A stretch of 64,000 bases of DNA, from contig NC_081830.1 of assembly GCF_030867095.1 (NCBI RefSeq), positions 38,913,118 through 38,977,117 on the forward strand, written 5' to 3'. The notes below the pieces were generated by a model. That model saw nothing but the letters and a program-made list of their open reading frames with translations, was not told the origin of the DNA and made no database searches. Both the position numbers and the translations under genes were made by a program. Position 1 is the stretch's first letter, and each line of letters starts with the position of its first letter. Shown here piece after piece: positions 1-12,400 of this stretch. The stretch comes from Alligator mississippiensis. Lineage: Eukaryota > Chordata > Crocodylia > Alligatoridae.

Positions 1-484
1 CCTGTGTGGGATTAAACCTGTGATTCTCAACCCTGGTGTTAGGGCACCATTAGAGTGCCACAAGATCCTTTGAAAGGTGTTGTAGGAAATGTGAGGAGAT
101 AAGTGAGGTGTGAGGATATAAGCAGATAAGGGCAGGTTCTGGCTCCATGTGTGAGGAGAAAAGTAGGTAAGGGCAGCCTTGTCTGTCTGCTCCTCTGCCT
201 ACACTGCCTGGCCTCTCTGCAAGGAGGTAAGTACTCTAATAAATACATTAGTTTTTAAAATGGGTGCTGTTCAGTTCACAAAAGAAATGGTGGCGTGCCT
301 TGAGTCTGATGAGGTGTGGCTTGTGGTTGAAAAGACTGAGAAGCAATGGGTTAGGCAGAGGCTACATAAACCTTGCTGCCCCTTCTGCCAGGTGTGCCTG
401 GGAGATGAACACAGCTTCTATCCTAGGTCTTTGGGTTCAGAACTCTTGCATTTCTCTCTTTTTTTTTTATGCCCTGGTTACCAG
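1..484 (+). other. INPP5D intron sequence left of first visible exon
   Basis: No exon is recognisable. Bases about 17-60 (TGTGATTCTCAACCCTGGTG) resemble the terminus of the hAT-type repeats found elsewhere in the window, but no partner terminus or duplication was found. Confidence 0.5.
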
Positions 485-565
485 TTGCTTGGTGAAGCCA
501 GTCCAGTCAATGTTGTACTGAAGCTCAATCAGCTGATTTCTTTGCTGTCCTCCATTGAAGACAAG
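485..565 (+). CDS. INPP5D: INPP5D exon: linker after SH2, LLSSIEDK segment
   Basis: Twenty-seven codons in phase 0 ending with SLLSSIEDK, closely matching the SHIP1 linker between the SH2 and catalytic domains. The acceptor is ...ttaccag with a T-run before it, and the donor is AAG|GTAGTG. This is the first exon of the gene inside the window; I find no earlier SHIP1 exon in bases 1-484. Confidence 0.9.
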
Positions 566-3500
566 GTAGTGATTTATAACTCTTGTACTCCTGCATTCTT
601 CTTCATCTCCTGTTGGCATTACATATATACTCCTTTCATTATCAGCAAACACCCACCCTTGTAGTGAGAATTCTGTGCCACGCTCTTGTCCTGCTCTCTC
701 TCAAGTCAAGTGTAGGCTTGACCAACTCAAAACTGTGTGTGTGAACTTTTACAGGTGAAAACATTGTTGATTGAAGGTCCTGATTCAACACACCGGCGTT
801 CCCTCATCCCTCCCATAACCTTTGAGGTAAATTGAATCTTTTAGCAATTCCTGTCATTCTAGAGAAGGACACTGAATGTAGGAATGTGTATTGGCGCTGT
901 CCTGTGATAGAAATAATATGGCTATGTCCTGGAGCTCAAAATACCTGGATGTTACACCAGAACTGTAGTAGTATCTCAGAGCTGTCTGTTGGGAATGGCA
1001 CAATGAAGTCAGGCCATGCAGAAATATGTCTGCACATTTCTGGTACATCTGGCCAAAGTGTAGAAACTGATTTATGAAAAATTTCTCCATTTTCCAATAG
1101 GTGAAAGCAGATTCACTAGGAATTTCCCCTAAAATACACCTGAAGGTTGATGTGGAGATGGGGAAGCTGATTATCAAGAGAGCAAAGGATGGTCCAGAAG
1201 ACAAGTTCTACAACCAGAAGAAAAGTAAGATGCCCAGGGTCCCAAATGAGGGGTTGAATTCTGGTCCCATGGAAGCCAGGGGATCCCAATAGGAGTGAGA
1301 TCTGATCCAATGTGCATGTATGTCTGCTAGGCCTTGAGTGCTCTCCTGCAAGGTTCCAGCCAACCTAGACTGATCAGTAAGAGGCAGGCTGCAGATTTTA
1401 GGACATCAATTCTGTTGCAAAGGTCTATCGATGAGACTCAGTTTCCTGGTCAGGTCATATGGTTTTCAGTTATAAATTAAGATAGTGGCAGAATGTCTGC
1501 AAGGAAGGGAGCAGGCCTTGATGGAAAATTTCTCTTGAAGTTAACTGTAAATTATTCACTGGAACATTTTTCTTTTAAAATATGGTTTTCTTAAAAACTT
1601 AAACCTTTTTCAGAAACATGTCATTTTCAGTGTAATTTTCTGAGGGAAAAATAGTCAAAATGTTTTGTTTCAGCTTACTGTTTAGATTGCTTTCCTCTCT
1701 GTCTATATTTAAATATTGATCTGGATCCTTCCTGGAGGGTTCTGCTAGTTTTGTTCTATGAAGGCCAAGTAAAAATGCTTTTTTGTAGTCTCTCCTTGAA
1801 ATCCTCTTCGTGTAGTTGACTAAAGATTTTTATTGGGGGAAATTATTTTTCTTATTCCTCTTTGGACTCCAATTCTAAACACAGCAAAAAATAGCAGACA
1901 GAGCTTTCACCTAGGACTCCCTAGGAAAATGACCTGTTACTGACAGTGGTTGAGAGCAGCATCTGATCTATCTTTCCTGGCTGGTGTTCAGAACTGCTTA
2001 GGTGCTAAAGCAGAGGCAAGCAAAATATGACCTATCAGCTGGATATGGCCTGCCAGTGGATTTTATCTAGTCCAAGAAGGGTCCCTGGGCCCTGCCCAGC
2101 CCAAGCTTGTGAGGCAGTCTGGGCCACAACTGGTCCCACTGCGGCTGGGGGCCTGGGGCAGTGTGGTGGTTGGACTCTGCTTCCCAGCAGACCTGGTGGC
2201 AGTGGCTTCTTCTGGCTGCCTGAGCACCCTGGCCCGTCCACCCTGCACCCATTGCTGGGGATGCCAGATGGAGCAGGCAAGCGGGGTCTCCATGGAGACT
2301 GGCCCGGGAACCCTGCGGGCAGGGTGTACTCAGCTGGGCAGATGGGATGGGGCTGCCAGCAGGCAGGGAACAGTGCCGGGGAGTGGGACAGGCGGGCAGG
2401 GCTGGGACCACCCCACTACGTCTGGTGCCCCTGGACAGGTCTAGTAATCTACCACTTAGGGAGTTTTGGTGAGCTGTTGCGGCAGGAGGCATGGTTGGGT
2501 GTTGACCCAGCCCACAACAGCTCACCAAAACTCCCTAAGGGGCTCTCCAGGCAAATAATTGCCTATGTCCGTGCTAAAGGATATGGGACAAAACCATCTT
2601 CAACATCAGATCTCGCTTCCTCTTCCCTAGCTTGTTAATGGGGGAGGAGTACAAATTGGCTCCCTGGGAAGCAGAAAGGAGAGGTTGTCTGTAAGATGGC
2701 AGGACTCCATAATTCAGGGTATGGATCAGGTTAGACCTCAAACAGGAAGGAGGTTTTTTCCCTCCTCATTTCAAAGTATAAACCGGATCTTTGAAAAAAG
2801 GTCTCTTACTTCACCCCTATCTAATTTCTGTTTTGACATTTCACCAGAGCACTGCTCTCCCTCTGAGCACAACTAATCAAAATGCTGAGAAATGTTCAGA
2901 TTTAAAAGGCAGCTTGTCCTTGACTTTCATGTTAGTTCCAAAAAAATTTGGAGGGGGACAAGTAGGTTCCCCTTCTCTGCATACGTTCCATACAATGGCT
3001 AGTAGTATTTGTAGGTTTTCCACAGGAAGAGGTGTTGGTTGAGATGAAGTACTCTTGGTGGGTCCCTGTGGCCCATGGCCCATTGTGTGTCTTAGAAAAA
3101 AAGACTGAAAGCATCTTAGAAAAAGTTTTGGTTCCAGGCTGCACTTGCGAAGCATTTTTCAGAGGCAGCCTTGGCTGGAATATGTACTCAGTAAAGGTTA
3201 TAAAATGGCAGCTTCTACATGCAGAGCAAAGGAGGCCCCAGATTTCAGAAGAGGGGTGTCTGGGGGAAACACTGGTTTCTGAACAGTGGGGAGGATTTCT
3301 GTTGCGCGCTGATGTCTAAAGTTATGTTGGTGACACTCAGCCTCTGCTTAGTCCTGCAGCTCATCAAGTCCCAGAAGTTCCCTAACAAACTGGTGATTGT
3401 GCTGGAGACTGAAAAAGAGAAAACACAGCGGAAGGAATATGTGTTTTCTGACTCCAAGGTATGGGACAATGCAGTCCCTTACTTCATATTTTGAGCAAGG

Positions 3501-6500
3501 GGTGGAAGGCCATATCCCCTTTGGGCATGGAACTAACAAGGGGATTTATGGGATTTAATCTGCTCTGCTCAAGTAATGTTTTTTCACGTAGCCTGGGAGC
3601 ATTTAGTAAAAGCAAGGGTGAATGGACAGACCATACAGCATCAACACAGTAATAATCCCCAATGAATCAGAACAGGCTACAGCACTCATTGGATGATCAG
3701 TGGCTGGCAAAGGCAGTTGGTGGGGCAGTTAAGCCAAAATCATTCCCCCATCTTAAAACCTTCTGAGGCCATGTCTAGATTAGGCTATTGTACTGTAATC
3801 AAAACACTTGAAAACTTCTGTGTATATGCAGTGCACTGCCATTACCACATGCTCCCAGAAATCTGGTCTTCCACTTGAGCAGCTTCACATGTATTAAAGT
3901 AAACCACAGCCTTGTCTGCACTACGCTTTTTAGAACAAGCAGGTAATGTGTGCTAACTAAAGGCATATCACCTTTCCTTATGATTTAGAGAGGGCCTAAG
4001 CAAGTGCTACAGGCAGAAGCAGCCTCTGTGGAGCCTGCAGGCGAACAGAGAGAGAGCAGCTCGGCCCATTGGATGTTCTGGGCGTTTCCTGTTTAGCTAG
4101 TTCTTCTTTCAGAAGGAACTGTGGCTCTGTCAGTTGAGCCAGTCATCTCATGATTTGTGTCTCTGCTCCTTCCCATGCAGAAGAGAGAAGGGTTCTGCCA
4201 GCTTCTACAGCAAATGAAGAATAAACACTCTGAGCAACCAGAGCCTGACATGATAACCATCTTCATTGGGACCTGGAACATGGGTATGAGCCCCCCTCTT
4301 GCCTGGTCCTTCCTACATTCCTCCAGATATTTGCATCAACCTTAACCTTGACCTTGACCTACTTTTTCATGGGGCATGCTGAAATCCAGATTTTATCTAT
4401 TTGTTCTGTCAGGGACCTGTGTAGAAGAGAGTCTTCCACTGGGACAGGAGAGGGAGTTGATTTCCAGGACAGATTCCCACAGGTGTCCCTTTGCATTGCT
4501 CCAGAACAAAGGGGCCATAAATCAGGATGGCAAGCTATTTGGCAATCTCTCCAGTGTAAGGGAAATGCTTGGGAGGCCCAGGGCTGGCATCATAGCCATA
4601 TGTCTTCCCCCTTCTCCTTCTCCCCACCCCCAGCTTGTTGCTAGAGGGCATGATCAGTGTAAAGGGACATGTCCAGTGACTACACTCCTGCCATTCCTAA
4701 ACATACTTAGGAGGAACCACCTACCTCTGGCCTGAGATGGGAATTTATCCTCTGTGTCTAGTAAAACCAAGATGCATCTATTTCTCCCATTTTGAGCAGA
4801 TGTTTTGTTTTAACTGATATGAGCCAACATGTTAATGCTATTAAACTCACAAATTCAGTTCCTCAGCTACAGCACAAATGGGCTCAGTACAGGTGAGAGG
4901 GGTGGTAAAGCAGAGTTATACCAGCCCTATAGCACCCCAGCCTACAGGAAGTGCCTGTCTCTGGTGGAACACACTCTGCATTACTGGCTGCCAGTGGCCT
5001 TGGTGGGCAGTTGCAGCAGATGGGGGACTGGCAGAGTACAGAGAATGTCCCCTTCCCTAAGGATGAGATGGCAGGGTATCAGCCCCTTCCACTGGGATTT
5101 CCTTGTGTCAGGCACAAATTAGGCCTATGGGCCTTCATTTGTACACCAAGTCCATTCTTTTTGCCCATAGCTCTGGACTGTGTGGATTTAATCCCCATGA
5201 AGTCACTATCCCTAGGGATCTGACTGAGAGTGTTTTAACTCACTTTGGTTTGTGATTTGCTAAAGGTGCGGCGCCTCCACCAAAGAAGATCACATCCTGG
5301 TTCCTTTCTAAAGGGCAGGGAAAGACCCGGGATGACACAGCTGACTACATCCCCCATGACATCTATGTGATTGGCACACAGGAGGATCCCCAAGGGGAGA
5401 AGGAATGGCTGGAGATTCTGAGACAATCTTTACAGGAAATCACCAGTATCAGCTTTAAAGTGGTGAGGAGTCTCTTTTACTCCATAAAGCTCAGAGAGAA
5501 AAGAAGCTAGCACACATCAGAGCAGCTAGGGGAAAAATGGGAGTAAACAGTGATTTTGCCTAAGCATCCCTCCTCTCAAAGTCCCCATGCTGCAGTGATC
5601 AGACATCTGAGAGAGGAGGGGCTGGGTGTGCCTGTGACCCTCTTAAGATACATCTCTCATATCAGCTGGAGATCTTGCTGCAAATGATACCTTCCAAAGT
5701 CAGAGCATTCAGCCTGTGAGAACATGCCCAGTGCTTGTCAGGCTGGGAGCAAAGGACAACTCTGATCTTAGATCCCCTCAAAGCAGTCTGCTTACTTTGG
5801 TTAGGTGATGGTGTCATTTTAACAAAGGAATATTCATCTTAGAGGAGGAAATTGTAAAATTATGGCTTGCTTTTAGAGACAGATCCAGCTGGGACATTGG
5901 GTTTTTAGACTTACCTGAAAGGCCATTGTAGATAGTGACTGCTTTGATGGCTGATTTGCTTGTGATCATAGGAAGTTGTGTTTTGTGCAAACAAGGTGAT
6001 CTAGGGAAATGTCTACACACAACACAGGAGTGTGGGTCCTCCACTCAAAGAAAACCACAGAAAACCAAAAAAAGTAACATTGGGAGTGAGTCATGGAGTT
6101 TGAGGAAGCTGTGGATGAGATGTAGTACATCTAATGCCTATAAGCAGTAATGTATCTGTTGCCTCCCGTCCCTTGGCAGATCGCGATCCATACACTCTGG
6201 AACATCAGGGTTGTTGTCTTGGCCAAGCCAGAACATGAGAACCGGATAAGCCATATCTCCACAGACAATGTAAAAACAGGAATTGCAAACACGCTGGGTG
6301 AGGAAACAATCTCATCAGTGGGCCTGAGCTTCACCAGGACTCTCACAGGAAACAGCTCTCTCCCTCTGATCATGTTCCTGCTACCCTGGTCTTCCCCAGC
6401 CTGGAATATTTGAGTCACAGCCCTGGCCAAACTAGATTTATCTTCACCAAGACAGACAAATATCTTACCCTGCAGAGAAGGGGTGGTGGGAAGGGAGATC

Positions 6501-9370
6501 TGCCAGAATGTGTACTCAATCCTGGACTTGGATGCATTTCTCCCTGCATCTTTCACCCCTGACTGGGAGGGTGGGGCTGGGCTTCAGAGTGATATTAAAC
6601 TTGCTTTTATCCCAGTTTGTCTTTTTTAGCCTTCTTTAGTAAAACCTTACCTACATTCTGTACTGCACATGCTCATTCTTTCTTTCCTGATTTGGCCTGC
6701 CTCACCCTTTGCTCCATCCCCCCACTTCACTTAAGAAGTGTTATGTATTTCATAATCTTTGTTACCAGTGCCACTCAGTCTGGAGGTGAATTTACTTATT
6801 AACAGGGTTTTTTTCCACCTTCTTGCTTTTCTTAGGTAATAAAGGAGCTGTGGGGGTGTCATTCATGTTTAATGGAACCTCCTTCGGGTTTGTTAACAGC
6901 CATTTGACTTCAGGAAGTGAAAAGAAGCACAGGTAAAGCATATCTATCTATGCAGGGGTTGACATAGGAGATAATATGTGAATTTCCCTGACCTGTATTA
7001 TGCAGGAAATCTAACTAGAGGATCAAAGTGGTTGCCTTCTCTCTGATACCTCATTGTATATACCAAATTGTTAAACTACAAATTGAAAGAGTAGCATCTT
7101 GGAGCCTGGCTGGGCCAAGTTCAGTGCAAGATTGGGAGCAAATGTGGCTCCAGATCCTGGTACTGGCTGAGGACCAGTTTAGGAATGTTATGCAGTTTGA
7201 AGGAACTGTTCTGGGCCTAAGGAGAGCTGGAGTGAAGAGATATGCTAACCAAGGGAATATCCTCTTGGGAACATCTTCCTGGGACCAAGCCCAGACCCAG
7301 GTCCAGGAACGCAGTGTCCTGGGACTCTTGTCCAGGTGCTTTGTCACCAGGAGCTCCCTTTCCCTTAGAGTAGATCCCAGGCAGCAGAATTAGCTGCCTT
7401 CCACTGTCTAGAAATGAGGTCAGAGATTTGAGCCTGGGCCTTTAGGGTGGACCAAGTGGAAAATCACTGTCTACTGGAACAGTTAAAGGTAGCTCCAGGC
7501 CAACTTTTGAACCTGTGTTTTTGGGCTGTTTCAGAGTCAGAAACAGGCCTTGGCCTAAAGCAGAGCGATCAGGAGCTACCTTAAGCTATAGTGCTGCCCA
7601 GCAGGCTGCTCTACAGCACCTGAGAATTCCCCTGGTTGCACATGAGATGGACACCTAGCTCCTGCCTCCTCCTCCCCACAGCATGTCTCTGCACCCACAC
7701 TTGCCAGGTTGTCTGGGCAGAGTGGTACATCACTGTGCAGGCCCCAGAGGCATTCTCCTCTCCTGGCATGGGGAAGGGAAACCCTTCTGGTCCTTTTGGA
7801 TGTTTTGGTTTCTTTGTCTGAGGCAGGTGCAGAGGCAGCACATAGATTGCTGTCTGCTTCTGCAGTTGCCTCTGCATGGGTTCAATTACAGTTGCATCGT
7901 TCGTGGTCATTCCTAAGCATTTGCCTAGCTGTCCCCTGGAGCTGGGTGAGAGGATGTTGGGTGTTCTAAAGAAAAAGAAGGCTTAAATCCTGGTTTTCTC
8001 TGTATCCTGAGCTGAACTGGATTCAGTAAAGCAGCAGTCTCAGGCACTGGGGACCGCTGTCGTGGTTCAGTCTGTCAGTCAGCCTTTTCTTGTCTTGCTA
8101 GACGAAACCAAAACTACACAAGCATTCTGCGTTTCCTGACACTGGGAGATAAGAAGCTAAGTCCATTTAACATCACTCACCGCTTTACACATCTCTTCTG
8201 GCTGGGAGACTTGAACTACCGGGTGGACCTTCCTACAACGGTTAGGGGCCCCTCTTCGGTCCTGAGTCCAGGCATTTCACTGTGTCAGAAGTCCCTCCAG
8301 TTTCTGTTTCAAGGCAATATAGAAAGAAGATAGAACTGGGGGGATGAAGGGGAAAGAGGACCCAAGTTAACGGCCACTTGAAAAGGCATGAGTGGTAGGG
8401 AAGAGTTAAAATAGTCCCTTGCCAAAGATTAACAAGTCATGGGCATGCTAATGAGGCTATGTGACCTACCATTCCCAAAACATCACTAACCCTACTGCCA
8501 GCAGGAGAGAAAACACCCATTGTTGACTGTCAAGCCTGTACTATCTTCTTTCTGCTCACAACTCTGTTGTACAGTGGCCCAGAGCTGTCAAAAGAGGTGT
8601 GCAGATGTTTGAGGGAGAGGCAATCCATATAAAATCCCAGATAAGGCTTAGTGGGTAGGAGGTGTGGTAAAAATGGGGTAAATTTGATATTCAGATACAG
8701 TTTGGAGATGATGAGGGCCAGTTTCAGTAGACCAGTTCCCAGAGTTATGGCAGAATCTAAGGTGCATGTCAGTGGGTTTTTAACTGCTGCTGGGTAAACT
8801 TGGGACTGAGGGAGATTCCAGTGTACTAGCCTGCTCCCCAGTGAGGTGTAAATAGGAGGAGGTTTGGCATCATCATTAACTCTACTGCTTCCCTGTTGTC
8901 AGGAAGCAGAGAATATTATCCAGAAAATCAGACAGCAGCAGTATCCAGAGTTGTTGCCATTTGACCAGCTTCTCATGGAGAGGAAGGACCAGAAGGTCTT
9001 TCTGCAGTTTGGTAAGATTTTGAATTCTCCTCGTCTTATCCTTATCCATGTCCTATAGCTCTTCTAAAGCTTAGCAGTAACACAGCTCCCACTTTCTTTG
9101 TTTCAGAGGAAGAAGAGATCACATTTGCTCCAACCTATCGCTTTGAAAGAGGTACCCGGGAGAAGTATGCCTACACAAAACAGAAAGCCACAGGGGTAGG
9201 TGATGACTAATATACAGCCCTCTCTATTAAAATATATATGCTAGGGTAGGGAAAAGAACTCCCACAGAGAAAAGCAACCTAAAAATCCCTCCAATTCTTG
9301 AAAAAATTAGGATTAAAATTTGCAGTGTTGCCAAATAATGAGCAAAAAGAACACACACACACATACACAC

Positions 9371-9424
<54 letters not shown>

Positions 9425-12400
9425 CTCCCCCCCTTTGGCAACCAAACTTCCTCCTTTTCTGTTGGGAACTGTTCCTTTCCCTCCTCCTTAACATCAGTTC
9501 TCCTTTGGTTTGCAGATGAAGTACAATTTGCCCTCCTGGTGTGACAGAGTGCTCTGGAAATCATACCCTATGGTGCATGTGGTCTGCCAGTCCTATGGTG
9601 GGTAGACAACAGATTGTGGATATCAGAACAATTGGTCTGGAACGGAAATGATTCAGAGTGGAGTCTCTAGACTCTCCTTACACTGCCAGGCTTGCAGCAC
9701 AGGAGGAATCTGACGTTAAACCATGGAGTTTGGAGCTAACTGTTTCTCTGTAACCTGACCAGGCTGGAAAATACAGTCTGCTGTGCTTTTATTTGAATAA
9801 TATGGGTCAAGTGGCTGCAGGCCACACTTTCCTTTTCTGGCTTGATTCTCTCTTCCAGCTAAGGCTACACAGTCGGGTTTGTTACATCACCATCTATACC
9901 ACACTGCTAAGTGCTTGGCAACAGCAATCCAGGTTTTTCACTGCTGTGACTTTCAGGATGTCCATATATGTTGGTGCCAGCAGTGCTGGTCATTGTTTGG
10001 GTAGGTCAGTTTGCAGCAAAGGAGTTCACTGAGATAGGGTGCCATGTGAAATAAGTTGGCTGTCTTGATCCAGTTGTGAAAGAGGCTTCCACCTCATAAA
10101 AACATACCCTCCTGATCGCTGGTTCCGGAAACCTGACTAAATGCCCTCAGAGACAAAATGTTCCTTCTTTCAGATCAGGATCAAAATGCAAAGGGCCAGC
10201 CTTCTGTGGTGTAAGTTGGTCTTACTTCACTGCAAGGATGTAAGTGAGGCAGGTTAGACCAGCTGAGACTATGACCCATTAATGGGGTGGTATGTGAAGG
10301 GATTTACACCACTGTTACCCATTCTGGGCAGATGGCAATCAGAGTTCCTTATTCAGTACCAGCAGCCTGACACCTTTCATAAGTCCTCTCACAAGTCATT
10401 AAAAAACTGGTCAGGGCTAGTCTTGGGTCTGTTATATTTTCACCCTGTAGACTAGCTCCAACATCCTTGTCATCAGAGGGTGAGAGCATTATATGCTTCT
10501 CTTGAGTCCCTCCCTCACCTGATGCTCAATCAGGGTTTGATGGGGTATTAGAAGAGCTGTCTGTGTTCTTTCTTGACTAAAACAAGGCTTACCGTAGGAA
10601 GGCAATTTGGGGGAGGAATGAAGACTAGCCCAGGACCCTTAAACAACCCCTGGCATTGTGTTCTGGGGTTTCATTGATCATACCAAGTGCTTCTGTAAGA
10701 TGGCTGTGGAGAAACTCAAGAGGATCCAGAGGTGAGCAACACATGATAGAGAGGCTGGAATGTAAGCTATACAAAGAAAAGTTGAAGGAGCTAGGTATGT
10801 TCCACTTGAAGAAAAGGAGGTTCAGGAAAGATATGAGAGCAGTTTTCAAGTATTTAAAAAGCAGAGAGCAGAACAAGAGGCAGTGGGTTTAAACTACAGC
10901 AAAGCCCATTTAGATTAAACCTCAGGAAAGGCTTCCTAAGTGTGAGAACAGCAGGGCAAAGGATTAAGCTTCCTAGAGAGGCTGTGGCATCTTCACTGGA
11001 GCTTTGCAGGTGGAGGCTGGACAGGAATTTGTCTAGGATAGTTCAGGAACTGTAGATCCTGCATCTGTGCAGGGGAGTGGACTAGAAGGAAAGAATATTT
11101 CCCTTGCAAACCTTGAATTCTAAACATCCAGGCACAGTGCTAACGTATTATATGTGTAGATGAGAAGAGGACCTACAGAACTCTTGGGTGGCAATGTGAT
11201 ATGGTCTGACATGAGGTCATGTTTTAAAGGAGATACTTCAGTGGGTGGCATTCCGGATATCCTGGATCCTCATGTTGAGTGCAGGCAAAACATCTCATCC
11301 AGTTCTGAATCTCTTGCCATGTAATGTGACTCTGAAACGGGGGAATAACAAGAGCCGCATTCCCTATACTGTACAGGTTTCCTCATCGTTAGTCCCTTAA
11401 GTGTGCTACATGTTACAAAGTTGAACTGAGGATGACTAAACTTGCTTTGTCTACAGGGAAGGTCTAGCAGTGAGAATCACTTGAAGAATCATTTGGTGCT
11501 TAATGGTGGTAACTCTGCACCAGCTGTGCACAGTCTTTGTGTTTTTTTACATAACTATTCCATGCTGAGGAACTCAGATGAGGGACCTTTAGAAACACTG
11601 GATTAGGGAGACAAGTTACACAGGACACTGTTGCATTTTCTGGAAAACAACCAAATGATGGTGATTTTCCAGTCATCTTTTTGGGTCTCAGCAGAAACCC
11701 ATGACAATAACTGGCTTTCATCTGTCATTGGCAGGCTGCACCAGTGATATCATGACAAGTGACCACAGCCCTGTCTTTGCTACTTTTGAAGTTGGGGTCA
11801 CCTCACAGTTTGTCTCAAAGAACGGTGGGTATGACTGTAGAAGGCAGGGGGGGATGCCTAGTGATATAAAATGAGACATCATGTGTGCATTGAAAGAAAG
11901 ACCTGGCTTCATCTAGAGCTCTGGCTTCATCTAGAGCTGTGCTGAAGCTGTTCCACAGTAGTGTAACTGAGGGCGAGTGGCCAGAGCAGTAGCTCCATTT
12001 GCCACATTTTCACAGGGAGCACAGAAATAGCCACCACCACAGATGGCAGATGACTGTATCACTGCCACCAGCAATGGAGCAGCTGTTGCTGCCCCATGCA
12101 CTGCCACAGTCCAGGATACAAAACTGCCCTGTTATACCTCTGTTGTTCCAGCTTTGGTGTTCATCCAGAATTCACGTGCTCTCCCTCTCTCTTCTAGATT
12201 CCAAGTACACAGACTCCCAGGGGGAGATAGAGTTTCTACATTGCTCTGCTACTCTGAAGACAAAGTCTCAGACCAAATTCTACATTGAGTTCCACTCTAG
12301 CTGCTTAGAAAGTATGACTCTCCCTGTCTTCTCTTACCGAGTCCTCTGCTTATTCTGTTCAGCTCCATTTTTTTGCTTTTTGATCCAAATAAATCACCGT

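Noticed and set aside
179..664. 161-codon + strand open frame
   Set aside because: Only 485-565 inside it matches SHIP1 and has an acceptor and donor; the rest is intron.
9279..9564. Ser/Leu- and Arg/Glu-repeat open frames on both strands
   Set aside because: They are translations of the CA/TC microsatellite.
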